Assembly: GCA_025464645.1 (NCBI GenBank)
Contig: JAODGF010000040.1
Span: 579-14,864, forward strand
Source: Methanosarcinales archaeon
Lineage (GTDB): Archaea > Halobacteriota > Syntropharchaeia > Alkanophagales > Methanospirareceae
Reading direction: 5' to 3'
Length of the DNA: 14,286 nucleotides
Shown: positions 7,149-12,711 of the stretch, piece after piece
Layout of the letters: every line of letters begins with the position of its first letter
Numbering within the stretch: position 1 is the stretch's first letter
The notes under the pieces: model-generated
What the model was told of the DNA's origin: nothing
Databases searched by the model: none
What the model saw: only the letters and a program-made list of their open reading frames with translations
Position numbers and translations under genes: made by a program

Positions 7149-7634
7149 TCAGACTAACGGGTCAAGATACACCCGGTATTCCTCAACCTCCACTGGTCTG
7201 CCGGACCAGTATCTTTTCACCTCTCCTTTGTGGATGACCGCGGTAAGAGGGAGCAGCTTCTCACCTTCTCCCTGATGTATAATATGGTAGAGAGCGCCTT
7301 CTGACGAGCTGTCATAAATCTCATAAAAAACAAACTTGTCGCCATATAATCGTTGCAGCTCCTCGATATTCGGCTGGTCTCGCTCACAAATCATGCACAC
7401 ATCGTCACTGCAAGGGTCTCGCCTTATGTTCAATACAACAGGGCGTTTAAATTCCAGTATTTTCGAAACTGCTTGCTCTACACCTTTGTATTTTTCTTGA
7501 ATATATCTCTCAATTACGTCTCCATGCTCCTCTACCACTTGCTTCATGCTCATTGAATGTTTGGCGGCGAGTGTCTGCATCACTTTCTGCTTGAATGCTT
7601 GCTGGTGCTGTGATACGAGAGCTTTGAGGTTCAT
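7149..7634 (-). CDS. Thioredoxin-fold-like protein with a CxxC motif, function unknown
   Basis: A 161-residue protein without an assigned name. A helical N-terminal part (1-60) precedes a strand PVVLNI (65-70), then C75, C80 and C83, the last two forming CMIC at the start of a helix (PNIEELQRLYG), then KFVFYEIYD, and finally LLPLTAVIHKGEVKRYWSG (about 127-145). That order (strand, CxxC, helix, strand, a proline before a beta strand, a glycine turn) is the thioredoxin plan, with P129 as the likely cis-proline. The added N-terminal domain and the third cysteine set it apart from ordinary thioredoxin. A redox or metal-handling role is inferred. It is divergent from moaE across 39 bp and convergent with aroK. 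Confidence 0.7.
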   Translation of the reverse strand: MNLKALVSQHQQAFKQKVMQTLAAKHSMSMKQVVEEHGDVIERYIQEKYKGVEQAVSKILEFKRPVVLNIRRDPCSDDVCMICERDQPNIEELQRLYGDKFVFYEIYDSSSEGALYHIIHQGEGEKLLPLTAVIHKGEVKRYWSGRPVEVEEYRVYLDPLV

Positions 7635-7673
7635 AATTTTTATTTTTAGTCTTTTTTCAATTTAAATAAATTT
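7635..7673. promoter_or_regulatory. Divergent promoter region between the thioredoxin-like gene and moaE
   Basis: The 39-bp gap is almost pure A/T. On the plus strand taatttttattttta (about 7634-7648) is about 31 nt before ATG 7674; on the minus strand aaatttatttaaa (7661-7673) is about 31 nt before ATG 7634. No Shine-Dalgarno is seen on either side. Leaderless divergent transcription from opposed TATA-like boxes is the simplest reading, with exact boxes uncertain in such AT-rich DNA. Confidence 0.4.
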
Positions 7674-8096
7674 ATGAACGAAATAATCACAGAAAAAGAT
7701 TTCTCTCTTGATGAACTCGTAAGAAAGATGAAAAAGCCAGAGATGGGCGCCATTGTGTCTTTTCTTGGCGTTGTTAGGGCTGAGGGTGGCGAGCTAAAAG
7801 AACTGGAAATAGAAATTAAAGATAAAACGAAGGCAGAGAAAGAGCTCGAGAAGTTAAAACGAGAAGCCATAGAAAAGTTTGATGTCGAAGCAGTGGAAAT
7901 CGTACATCGAACAGGTTTGTTGGAAGCAGGCGATAACATCGTTGCTATTCTGGTGGGAGCGAAGCATAGAAAGGAAGCATTTCGGGCTTGTGAATACTTG
8001 ATAGATGTATTGAGGACAAGTGAAGCTATAAGACTGAAGGAGCATTTGTATGGAAACCACGAGATTACACAAGATTACACAGAAGAGAGAAAATGA
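7674..8096 (+). CDS. moaE: Molybdopterin synthase catalytic subunit MoaE
   Basis: MoaE works with the thiocarboxylated sulfur carrier MoaD to turn precursor Z (cPMP) into molybdopterin, the cofactor of Mo/W enzymes such as formylmethanofuran dehydrogenase. Seen in 140 residues: GAIVSFLGVVRAEGG (25-39), a KAEKELEKLKREA helix, VEIVHRTGLLEAGD (74-87), and AKHRKEAFRACEYLIDVL (96-113) with H98/R99. In E. coli the active lysines are K119 and K126, within YLKTRAPFWKRE. Here the matching segment is VLRTSEAIRLKEH, so the first position is R114 and the second appears to be L121, with K122 next to it. The last residues (NHEITQDYTEERK) come from a dispersed repeat copy. No moaD is visible nearby. It is followed by the dmrX-like gene. 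Confidence 0.88.
   Translation: MNEIITEKDFSLDELVRKMKKPEMGAIVSFLGVVRAEGGELKELEIEIKDKTKAEKELEKLKREAIEKFDVEAVEIVHRTGLLEAGDNIVAILVGAKHRKEAFRACEYLIDVLRTSEAIRLKEHLYGNHEITQDYTEERK
8055..8083 (+). repeat. Dispersed repeat, family 1, copy B (3' end of moaE)
   Basis: This copy reads aaccacgagattacacaag then attacacag. It encodes the MoaE tail, in a different reading frame from the aroK copy. It also forms the left arm of an inverted pair with 8150-8176. Confidence 0.7.
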
Positions 8097-8176
8097 AAGG
8101 TATGAATGAAAAATGGTTTTTAAATTTTGGTAAGAAGAGTCTGGAGGGAAGTGAAAATCTGTGTGATCTGTGGTTA
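8055..8176. repeat. MITE-like inverted repeat pair between moaE and dmrX
   Basis: The left arm (8055-8083) and the right arm (8150-8176, gtgaaaatctgtgtgatctg then tggtta) are imperfect reverse complements: aaccacgagattacacaagat against aaccacagatcacacagat. They flank about 66 bp of AT-rich sequence with no open frame. The unit of about 122 bp begins inside moaE and ends 10 nt before the dmrX start, so an RNA hairpin could sit between the two cistrons. No transposase is present, so mobility would depend on enzymes elsewhere. It could equally be two independent repeat copies in opposite orientation. Confidence 0.55.
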
Positions 8177-8185
8177 TAAAAGCAA

Positions 8186-8962
8186 ATGAAAATAGCATGG
8201 TGCATAACGGGAGCAGGGCATCTTCTTAAAGAAAGCTTTGAGGTCTTCAGAACGATAAAAAAGGGTGTCAGAGACCTGGCTCATGAAACCTCGAACCTAA
8301 AACCTAAAACCTCTCAAGAACGAGAGCTAAAGATTACCATCTTCATCTCCAATGCAGGCGTGGAAGTGCTGCGAATGTACGGCATCTTCGATAAGTTAAA
8401 GGAGATTTCAAACGGGGATTACATGGAGGAGATATTTACAGAGCCCGAGCAGGGTTCAAGTTCTCCAAAAGCAGGCAGGTTCTCGCTTAAAAAATACGAT
8501 GCCGTTGTTGTCTCTCCTGCTACTTCTAATACCGTTGCAAAGATAGCGTATGGAATAGCGGATTCGTTGGTAACAAATGTCGTTTCCCTTGCCATGAAGG
8601 CGTGCATTCCGGTATATATCGTTCCAACGGATGGTTCACCGGGAAAAGTGAGCTCGGAAATGCCTTATTCAATAGACCGGGATAAGTGCAAGGGCTGTGA
8701 TGATTGCGAGCCGAGGGATAGATGCGAAAAAGGCGCTATTTATGGTGCGCCCATCCCGCAGATTGATTTGCTGCGATGTGATGGATGCGGATTATGCCGT
8801 GAACTTTGCCCTTATGATGCGATAAATGGTGGCGTAGTAGAGATAAAAGCAAGGGAGATAGATATAAGAAATGTAGAGAGGTTGAAAAAAATGGAAGGAA
8901 TAATCATTCTTGAGCGCCCCGAGTATTTTTTCTTTTTTTACAAAAAAGAAAAACTGTGCTAA
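8186..8962 (+). CDS. dmrX: Dihydromethanopterin reductase / archaeoflavoprotein-like (DmrX/AfpA family)
   Basis: The family binds FMN and two [4Fe-4S] clusters; characterised members reduce dihydromethanopterin to tetrahydromethanopterin, the C1 carrier. Seen in 258 residues: flavoprotein start MKIAWCITGAGHLL (1-14), FISNAGVEVLRMYG (53-66), VVVSPATSNTVAKIAYGIAD with SLVTN following (a flavin-binding hallmark), then ferredoxin-type cysteines C168, C171, C174, C180 and C198, C201, C204, C208 interrupting the flavoprotein domain, and a final REIDIRNVERLKKMEGI. Between GVRD (27-30) and KITIF (49-53), about 18 residues (LAHETSNLKPKTSQEREL) are extra compared with the AfpA pattern and come from repeat-like DNA. 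The tail EYFFFFYKKEKLC derives from a poly-T/poly-A inverted repeat. It could be AfpA rather than DmrX; the two-cluster insert favours DmrX. Confidence 0.85.
   Translation: MKIAWCITGAGHLLKESFEVFRTIKKGVRDLAHETSNLKPKTSQERELKITIFISNAGVEVLRMYGIFDKLKEISNGDYMEEIFTEPEQGSSSPKAGRFSLKKYDAVVVSPATSNTVAKIAYGIADSLVTNVVSLAMKACIPVYIVPTDGSPGKVSSEMPYSIDRDKCKGCDDCEPRDRCEKGAIYGAPIPQIDLLRCDGCGLCRELCPYDAINGGVVEIKAREIDIRNVERLKKMEGIIILERPEYFFFFYKKEKLC
8287..8312 (+). repeat. Short tandem/dispersed repeat inside dmrX
   Basis: The DNA reads acctcgaacctaaaacctaa then aacctc, three to four head-to-tail copies of a hexa/heptamer (aacctaa, aacctcg). It lies in the extra segment of the protein (residues about 31-48), is in frame and contains no stop. 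Such runs are typical of intergenic spacer repeats, so an in-frame insertion is likely. Confidence 0.55.
8926..8954. repeat. A/T inverted repeat (terminator-like hairpin) in the 3' end of dmrX
   Basis: The arm tttttctttttt is followed by a loop of a few bases and then aaaaaagaaaaa, giving a perfect stem of about 12 bp with one C:G pair. It encodes the FFFFYKKEK end of the protein, six bases before the stop region. Stem stability is low because it is nearly all A:T. It may act in transcript 3' end formation, as a T-run on the plus strand can stop archaeal RNA polymerase. Confidence 0.45.
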
Positions 8963-9155
8963 AAGAAAAACTAAGAGAGGGTTTATCCTTGTCTGCATCA
9001 CGAAACCATCCTCAATTTATGAGATTCACACCGCTCCATTTTCCTTTTTTAAGTAGCTACCACGCCTGATAGGATCACAGCCTATGTTTAACCTGGTATT
9101 CATTTAATTGCGCGTCAAAGCACGGTTTAAGAGGAAGATTTTGAGTAACTACTGC
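8963..9155. other. Intergenic gap between convergent dmrX and 3-hydroxyacyl-CoA dehydrogenase genes
   Basis: A gap of 193 bp where two operons meet tail to tail. Apart from the trailing A-rich run after the dmrX hairpin I see no ORF with homology, no tRNA-like structure, no family-1 repeat and no clear symmetrical terminator. Confidence 0.4.
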
Positions 9156-10016
9156 CTATCCATACTCATAGAACCCTCTCCCAACTTTTCTTCCTGTCCG
9201 TCCAGCCCTCACCATCTGCGTCATAAGCACGGCGGGTTTGAATCTCTCCCATCCGGTCTCATTGTATATCGTATTGAGCACTGCAGTCACAATATCTATC
9301 CCAATTAAATCCAAAAGTTGAAAAGGACCCAGCGGCCAGTTGAAAGAAAGCCTTAGTATTTTGTCTATATCCTCTATGGAAGCCAGCTCGTTTTCTCGCA
9401 TCTTTACCGCCTCATTCAAGATGAGACACATCATTCGACTCGTAACGAACCCTGGAGAATCCTTAACTGTAACTGTCTCTTTACCCAGGGAATGCACAAA
9501 CTCCAGCGTTTTACTTAATGTATCTTCAGAGGTCATCAGCGCTTTTATTACCTCCACACCCTTCATTAGAGGCACGGGATTCATGAAATGGACTCCAATT
9601 ACCTTATCCGGTCTTTCTGTTACCGCGGCTAAAGCAGTAATAGGAAATGTAGAGGTATTACTGCCGAGAATAGCATGCTCAGGACATATCTTGTCCAGAT
9701 CTCTGAATATCTCCTGCTTCAGTTTCATGTCCTCATACGCCGCTTCAATTACAAAATCTGCTCCTTTTGCACCCTCCTCCAGGCTCGTTGTTGCATTTGC
9801 AGTTATCGCATTCATAATCCCATCCGCTTCTTCTTGTTTTATATACCCTTTCTTCGTAAGCCTTGAAAGGTCGCTTTTTATCCTTTCTGCCCCCCTCTTC
9901 AAAGATTCTTCACTCCTGCTTACAACAGACACATCGTAACCCGCTTGAGCACATACTTGCACTATCCCGCTTCCCATCACTCCCATTCCTACAACACATA
10001 CTCTCTTTCCGTTCAT
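9156..10016 (-). CDS. 3-hydroxyacyl-CoA (3-hydroxybutyryl-CoA) dehydrogenase
   Basis: This NAD(P)-dependent enzyme interconverts 3-hydroxybutyryl-CoA (or other 3-hydroxyacyl-CoA) and acetoacetyl-CoA. Seen in 286 residues: Rossmann motif VVGMGVMGSGI (8-18), IEAAYEDMKLKQEIF (90-104), SNTSTFPI (119-126), and the catalytic HFMNP (H143, with E155 in MKGVEVI), DSPGFVTSRM, then the C-terminal helical domain ending GRKVGRGFYEYG. The length is normal for a single-domain short-chain enzyme with no hydratase fusion. ATG 10016 is chosen because MNGKRVCVVG starts directly before the Rossmann strand and agagagaag precedes it; an upstream start would add a hydrophobic 16-residue extension. It follows the DUF35 gene by 75 bp, so it is probably cotranscribed with the thiolase or has its own TATA-like box near 10040-10052. 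Confidence 0.93.
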   Translation of the reverse strand: MNGKRVCVVGMGVMGSGIVQVCAQAGYDVSVVSRSEESLKRGAERIKSDLSRLTKKGYIKQEEADGIMNAITANATTSLEEGAKGADFVIEAAYEDMKLKQEIFRDLDKICPEHAILGSNTSTFPITALAAVTERPDKVIGVHFMNPVPLMKGVEVIKALMTSEDTLSKTLEFVHSLGKETVTVKDSPGFVTSRMMCLILNEAVKMRENELASIEDIDKILRLSFNWPLGPFQLLDLIGIDIVTAVLNTIYNETGWERFKPAVLMTQMVRAGRTGRKVGRGFYEYG

Positions 10017-10082
10017 GGCTTCTCTCTTTCTAAATGTTTCTAATATAAAAAATAAATGAAACAAATCACAATGATCAAAATT

Positions 10083-10117
10083 ACATCTGTGTTAATCTGT
10101 GTCAATCTGTGTCACCG
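10083..10117 (-). repeat. Dispersed repeat, family 1, copy D (3' end of DUF35 gene)
   Basis: On the plus strand it reads acatctgtgttaatctgtgt then caatctgtgtcaccg; on the minus strand it is three head-to-tail acacagatt units. It supplies codons V-T-Q-I-D-T-D and the TAA stop of the DUF35 gene. Confidence 0.7.
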
Positions 10118-10565
10118 ATTTATTTTCTTGAATCTCAAATACCGGACATGTGTGAGCCCCACCTGAGTACTTGTCGCCTTTATAGGTATATGAACCATTC
10201 ATTCTCACTCGCTTACCAATCAGTTCTTGCGTGGCTTGCTCAGCATCGTAATCCAGCCTTCCTACTACACAGGGTCCCTCTTTTGTCTTCACCAAACAGG
10301 GGATATAAGGTGCATCATCCTCAAATCCCTCTGATGGCACACGGATTACCGTAAACGTCGTCAACTCACCTTCTCCACTCAATTCCATCCTCTCCAGGCT
10401 CCTTCCTCCGCACCACTGGCAAACAGGCATTGGGTGGCAGGTTATTTTTTTGCACGATGCACACCTCAGCCCTAACAATTTCCCATTTTTTAAGCCTTCT
10501 TCATATTCTGCGAAGGTTAAAACCGTGTACTCTTTCTCCATTTCTTCTTGCTCCTTTCCCTCCAT
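10092..10565 (-). CDS. DUF35 zinc-ribbon / OB-fold acyl-CoA-associated protein
   Basis: DUF35 proteins have a rubredoxin-like zinc ribbon and an OB fold; in archaea a member bridges acetoacetyl-CoA thiolase and HMG-CoA synthase in one complex, passing the intermediate. Seen in 157 residues from ATG 10565: helical start, FAEYEEGLKNGKLLGLRC, then C35, C38, C49 and C52 as CASC and CQWC, followed by the OB part GEGELTTFTVIRVPSEGF, VGRLDY and GKRVRMNGSYTY. ATG 10565 is chosen because a strong GGAGGTG lies 7 nt before it; GTG 10592 would include that site. The last residues (KSVTQIDTD) and the stop are repeat-derived. It sits 54 bp after the thiolase, its expected partner, but no HMG-CoA synthase is visible. 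Confidence 0.92.
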   Translation of the reverse strand: MEGKEQEEMEKEYTVLTFAEYEEGLKNGKLLGLRCASCKKITCHPMPVCQWCGGRSLERMELSGEGELTTFTVIRVPSEGFEDDAPYIPCLVKTKEGPCVVGRLDYDAEQATQELIGKRVRMNGSYTYKGDKYSGGAHTCPVFEIQENKSVTQIDTD

Positions 10566-10572
10566 CTTTTCC

Positions 10573-10579
10573 ACACCTC
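10573..10579 (-). promoter_or_regulatory. Strong Shine-Dalgarno site deciding the DUF35 start
   Basis: The minus strand reads aaaggaggtg, a near-perfect anti-16S match, 7 nt before ATG 10565. The alternative GTG at 10592 lies upstream of this site and has no such motif. Confidence 0.7.
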
Positions 10580-10619
10580 CTTTATTAGCCACCCTTTGGA
10601 AAAGTTTGTGTGATTTTCC

Positions 10620-11804
10620 CTACTTCCCCTTCCCGAGTATAATATGACAGAGCGTCCCGAAATCGCCCCCAAGTGTATCGGTCATTCCATACTCCGGCAC
10701 AGGGTCGATTTGATTCCCTTTTGGTGCTTCTCCCCTCATTTGTTTAACGAGCCAGTAAACCTGAGATGCCCCTGTCGCTCCTATCGGATGCCCCTTCCCT
10801 ATCAATCCTCCGGACATATTTGTAGGTATCTTTCCTCCTAATTCCGTTTGCCCTTCCTCAGTTGCATCCGCTGCTTCTCCCCAATCGAAGAAACCCATGC
10901 ACTCAAGTGCAATCAATTCTGCAATTGTAAAACAATCATGGAGTTCAAGCACATCTATATCCGAAGGTTTGAGCCCCGCATGCTTAAATGCCATTCTTGC
11001 AGAGCTTATTCTTGAAACTGGCTTCGTCAGGTCCTCCATCTTTGATAATGGTCCTCCTGAACCCTGCCCTGTTCCCAATATGTAAACTGGGTCATCCGTA
11101 TATCTTCTCGCTTCCTCCGCTGCGCAGAGCACGATAGCCGCAGCACCATCGGAAAAGGGGCAGCAATCCAGAAGCGTCAGCGGGTCTGCTACCAATCTCG
11201 AATTTATTACATCTTCTACTTTCAGGTCACCTAACTTCTTATAGAACTGTGCCAGGGGATTTAAAGCACCGTGCTTATGATTTTTTACAGAAACGTGCGC
11301 CATCTTTTCACGTAATTTATCTATTGATATGTCATAATTTCTGGAGTACTGCCTTGCTGCCATTGCGAACACCCCTGGAAAGGTGAGCCCCACGGGTCCC
11401 TCTGTTGGTGCATGACAAGCCATCGCAAATGTCCTTGTCGCAAATAGTGTCCCCATCAACAACGCTTTTTCCACTCCTCCGGCAATCACCATGTCATATT
11501 CCCCGGCGGCAACCCACATCGCTGCTTCTCGTATTGCAATGGAAGCAGACGCACATGCACCCTCGTATCTCGTTGCTGGTATAGGATTCAAATTAAGCTC
11601 AGCAGCAGAGAATCCTGGTGGCGTTACCTGCCCTTCTTCAAAACCCGGGAGAGCAGCACCTTGAAATAACGCTTCTATGTCCTTCAAATCTACACCTGCA
11701 TCGTCAATTGCTTGCAATGCCGCTTCTGAGAACAACTCCAGTGATGTCTTCGATGCTCTTCCAAACTTCGTATGCCCAATTCCTATTATCGCTACATCCC
11801 TCAT
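10620..11804 (-). CDS. Archaeal thiolase (acetyl-CoA C-acetyltransferase / SCP2-type)
   Basis: The enzyme condenses two acetyl-CoA to acetoacetyl-CoA or cleaves acetoacetyl/3-ketoacyl-CoA. Seen in 394 residues: N-terminal VAIIGIGHTKFGR (4-16), the nucleophile region RYEGACASASIAIREA with C84, AGGVEKAL, PFSDGAAAIVLC, LELHDCFTIAELI (the first active-site His region), and MSGGLIGKGHPIGATGASQ (His in GHPIG). Length and motifs fit the archaeal group that pairs with DUF35. It starts an operon with DUF35 and 3-hydroxyacyl-CoA dehydrogenase on the minus strand, so it could feed mevalonate synthesis or a short-chain acyl-CoA cycle; the dehydrogenase favours the second. A TATA-like tttatttttata (11854-11866) lies about 55 nt before ATG 11804, with aggataaga before the start. 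Confidence 0.93.
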   Translation of the reverse strand: MRDVAIIGIGHTKFGRASKTSLELFSEAALQAIDDAGVDLKDIEALFQGAALPGFEEGQVTPPGFSAAELNLNPIPATRYEGACASASIAIREAAMWVAAGEYDMVIAGGVEKALLMGTLFATRTFAMACHAPTEGPVGLTFPGVFAMAARQYSRNYDISIDKLREKMAHVSVKNHKHGALNPLAQFYKKLGDLKVEDVINSRLVADPLTLLDCCPFSDGAAAIVLCAAEEARRYTDDPVYILGTGQGSGGPLSKMEDLTKPVSRISSARMAFKHAGLKPSDIDVLELHDCFTIAELIALECMGFFDWGEAADATEEGQTELGGKIPTNMSGGLIGKGHPIGATGASQVYWLVKQMRGEAPKGNQIDPVPEYGMTDTLGGDFGTLCHIILGKGK

Positions 11805-11931
11805 TTCTTATCCTGTCCCATTTTTGTTTTTGTACAATAACGTAACGAACCTCTATAAAAATAAATGCTCAAAATATTGTGGTATAGGATTTGGTGCTTA
11901 GAATTTGGGATTTTCTGACCGCTAAAAAATA
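11805..11931. other. Intergenic region with thiolase promoter and a family-3 repeat copy
   Basis: Plus-strand gap of 127 bp between the OB-fold gene end and the thiolase start. It contains the TATA-like element for the thiolase operon (11854-11866) and, at 11884-11914, a stretch whose reverse complement contains aaattctaagcaccaaatcc. That matches the partial sequence at the window end (14266-14286). No ORF or RNA gene is seen. Confidence 0.5.
11884..11914. repeat. Dispersed repeat, family 3, copy A
   Basis: The plus strand reads ataggatttggtgcttagaa then tttgggatttt. Its reverse complement shares aaat(t/c)ctaagc with the 14266-14286 sequence. It lies in the space after the OB-fold gene. With only two copies in the window, one of them cut by the edge, family status is tentative. 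Confidence 0.4.
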
Positions 11932-12663
11932 TTATGTATATCGAGGCAGAAAGTTCTTCATCTCTTCTATCATAGATTCTTCTCCCTTCACTTTAACCTT
12001 TTCTGCAATTAACACATAGCCGCTTCCTCCCGCTGAAACAACATTCCCTCTTGCCTCAATCGGCGTTCCAAATAAAATGCCCTCTCCCTTTTCTCTTTCT
12101 CTCAATTCCAGAAATACAGCACCTGTGCCGTCGTCTAATACCATTCTCCTTCTGTCTCCTCTCCCCGACTGCGATGTTGATACTACATCGCCCTCCAATA
12201 TCACATCAAATGCACCATCACATAAAGCAATTTCTCCTATCGTCCTCTTTTTAGGCTTTATCAATTCAGTCCAACTGGGGAAATCAATATCTTTATCAAT
12301 TTCGCTCACTCTCGCGTTTTTACCTACATACAACGTAGCCAGTCCCTTCCATCTCCTCACGTATGCGTTCTCTATTTGCACTACCTTATCCATTACAAGC
12401 TGAGCTCGCTCTTCTAACGAAACAAACGGGATCTTTGCGCTGTGGTCTGCAATTATTCCGTTTAGAACGACTTTTTCCACTCCCTCTTTCGTCTTTACCC
12501 CCTTTCTCGACACCTCTAAAACCCTGCACACACAGTTTATTCCTGATTCCCCCTGCTTCAAGCACCAAAGTTCCCTGTTCCTGCTGTCTGAAGGCGAAGG
12601 TACAAAACAGAAGAAGCCATGTTTCTTATATTCTCTAAAAGAAAAATCTGATTTTGCCGCCAT
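11932..12663 (-). CDS. RPA-like single-stranded DNA-binding protein with two OB folds
   Basis: RPA-type proteins coat single-stranded DNA in replication, repair and recombination. In 243 residues two OB-fold-like regions are seen: about 40-120, with VLEVSRKGVKTKEGVEKVV, GIIADHSAKIPFV, VVQIENAYVRRWKGLATLYVG and KNARVSEID, which is the typical RPA strand order ending in a conserved aromatic/basic strand; and about 140-225, with IGEIALCDGAFDVILEG and VLDDGTGAVFLELRE. No zinc finger is present. ATG 12663 has a TATA-like acttttaagt-type box centred 30 nt upstream (12688-12698 on the minus strand), fitting a leaderless transcript. It sits 48 bp after rfcL in the same direction, so a shared replication/repair role is plausible. 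It could be a diverged paralogue rather than the main RPA. Confidence 0.8.
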   Translation of the reverse strand: MAAKSDFSFREYKKHGFFCFVPSPSDSRNRELWCLKQGESGINCVCRVLEVSRKGVKTKEGVEKVVLNGIIADHSAKIPFVSLEERAQLVMDKVVQIENAYVRRWKGLATLYVGKNARVSEIDKDIDFPSWTELIKPKKRTIGEIALCDGAFDVILEGDVVSTSQSGRGDRRRMVLDDGTGAVFLELREREKGEGILFGTPIEARGNVVSAGGSGYVLIAEKVKVKGEESMIEEMKNFLPRYT

Positions 12664-12687
12664 TTTATTTTTGTACTCTCGTTCGGT

Positions 12688-12698
12688 ACTTAAAAAGT
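12688..12698 (-). promoter_or_regulatory. TATA-like box for the RPA-like gene
   Basis: The minus-strand acttttttaag-type element is centred about 30 nt before ATG 12663 in the 48-bp gap after rfcL. It suggests that this gene can be transcribed on its own as well as from the rfcL promoter. Confidence 0.4.
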
Positions 12699-12711
12699 AT
12701 TGATATTGCTT

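Noticed and set aside
9340..9939. Plus-strand open frame of 199 codons
   Set aside because: It is the complement of the 3-hydroxyacyl-CoA dehydrogenase, whose motifs are unambiguous.
7059..10117. CRISPR array built from the acacagatt repeats
   Set aside because: Copies are few, irregularly spaced, in both orientations and without unique spacers of constant length; no cas gene is present.
10601..10620. Fifth copy of the family-1 repeat (tttgtgtgattttccct) between the thiolase and DUF35 genes
   Set aside because: Only about nine bases resemble the core; too short to count.
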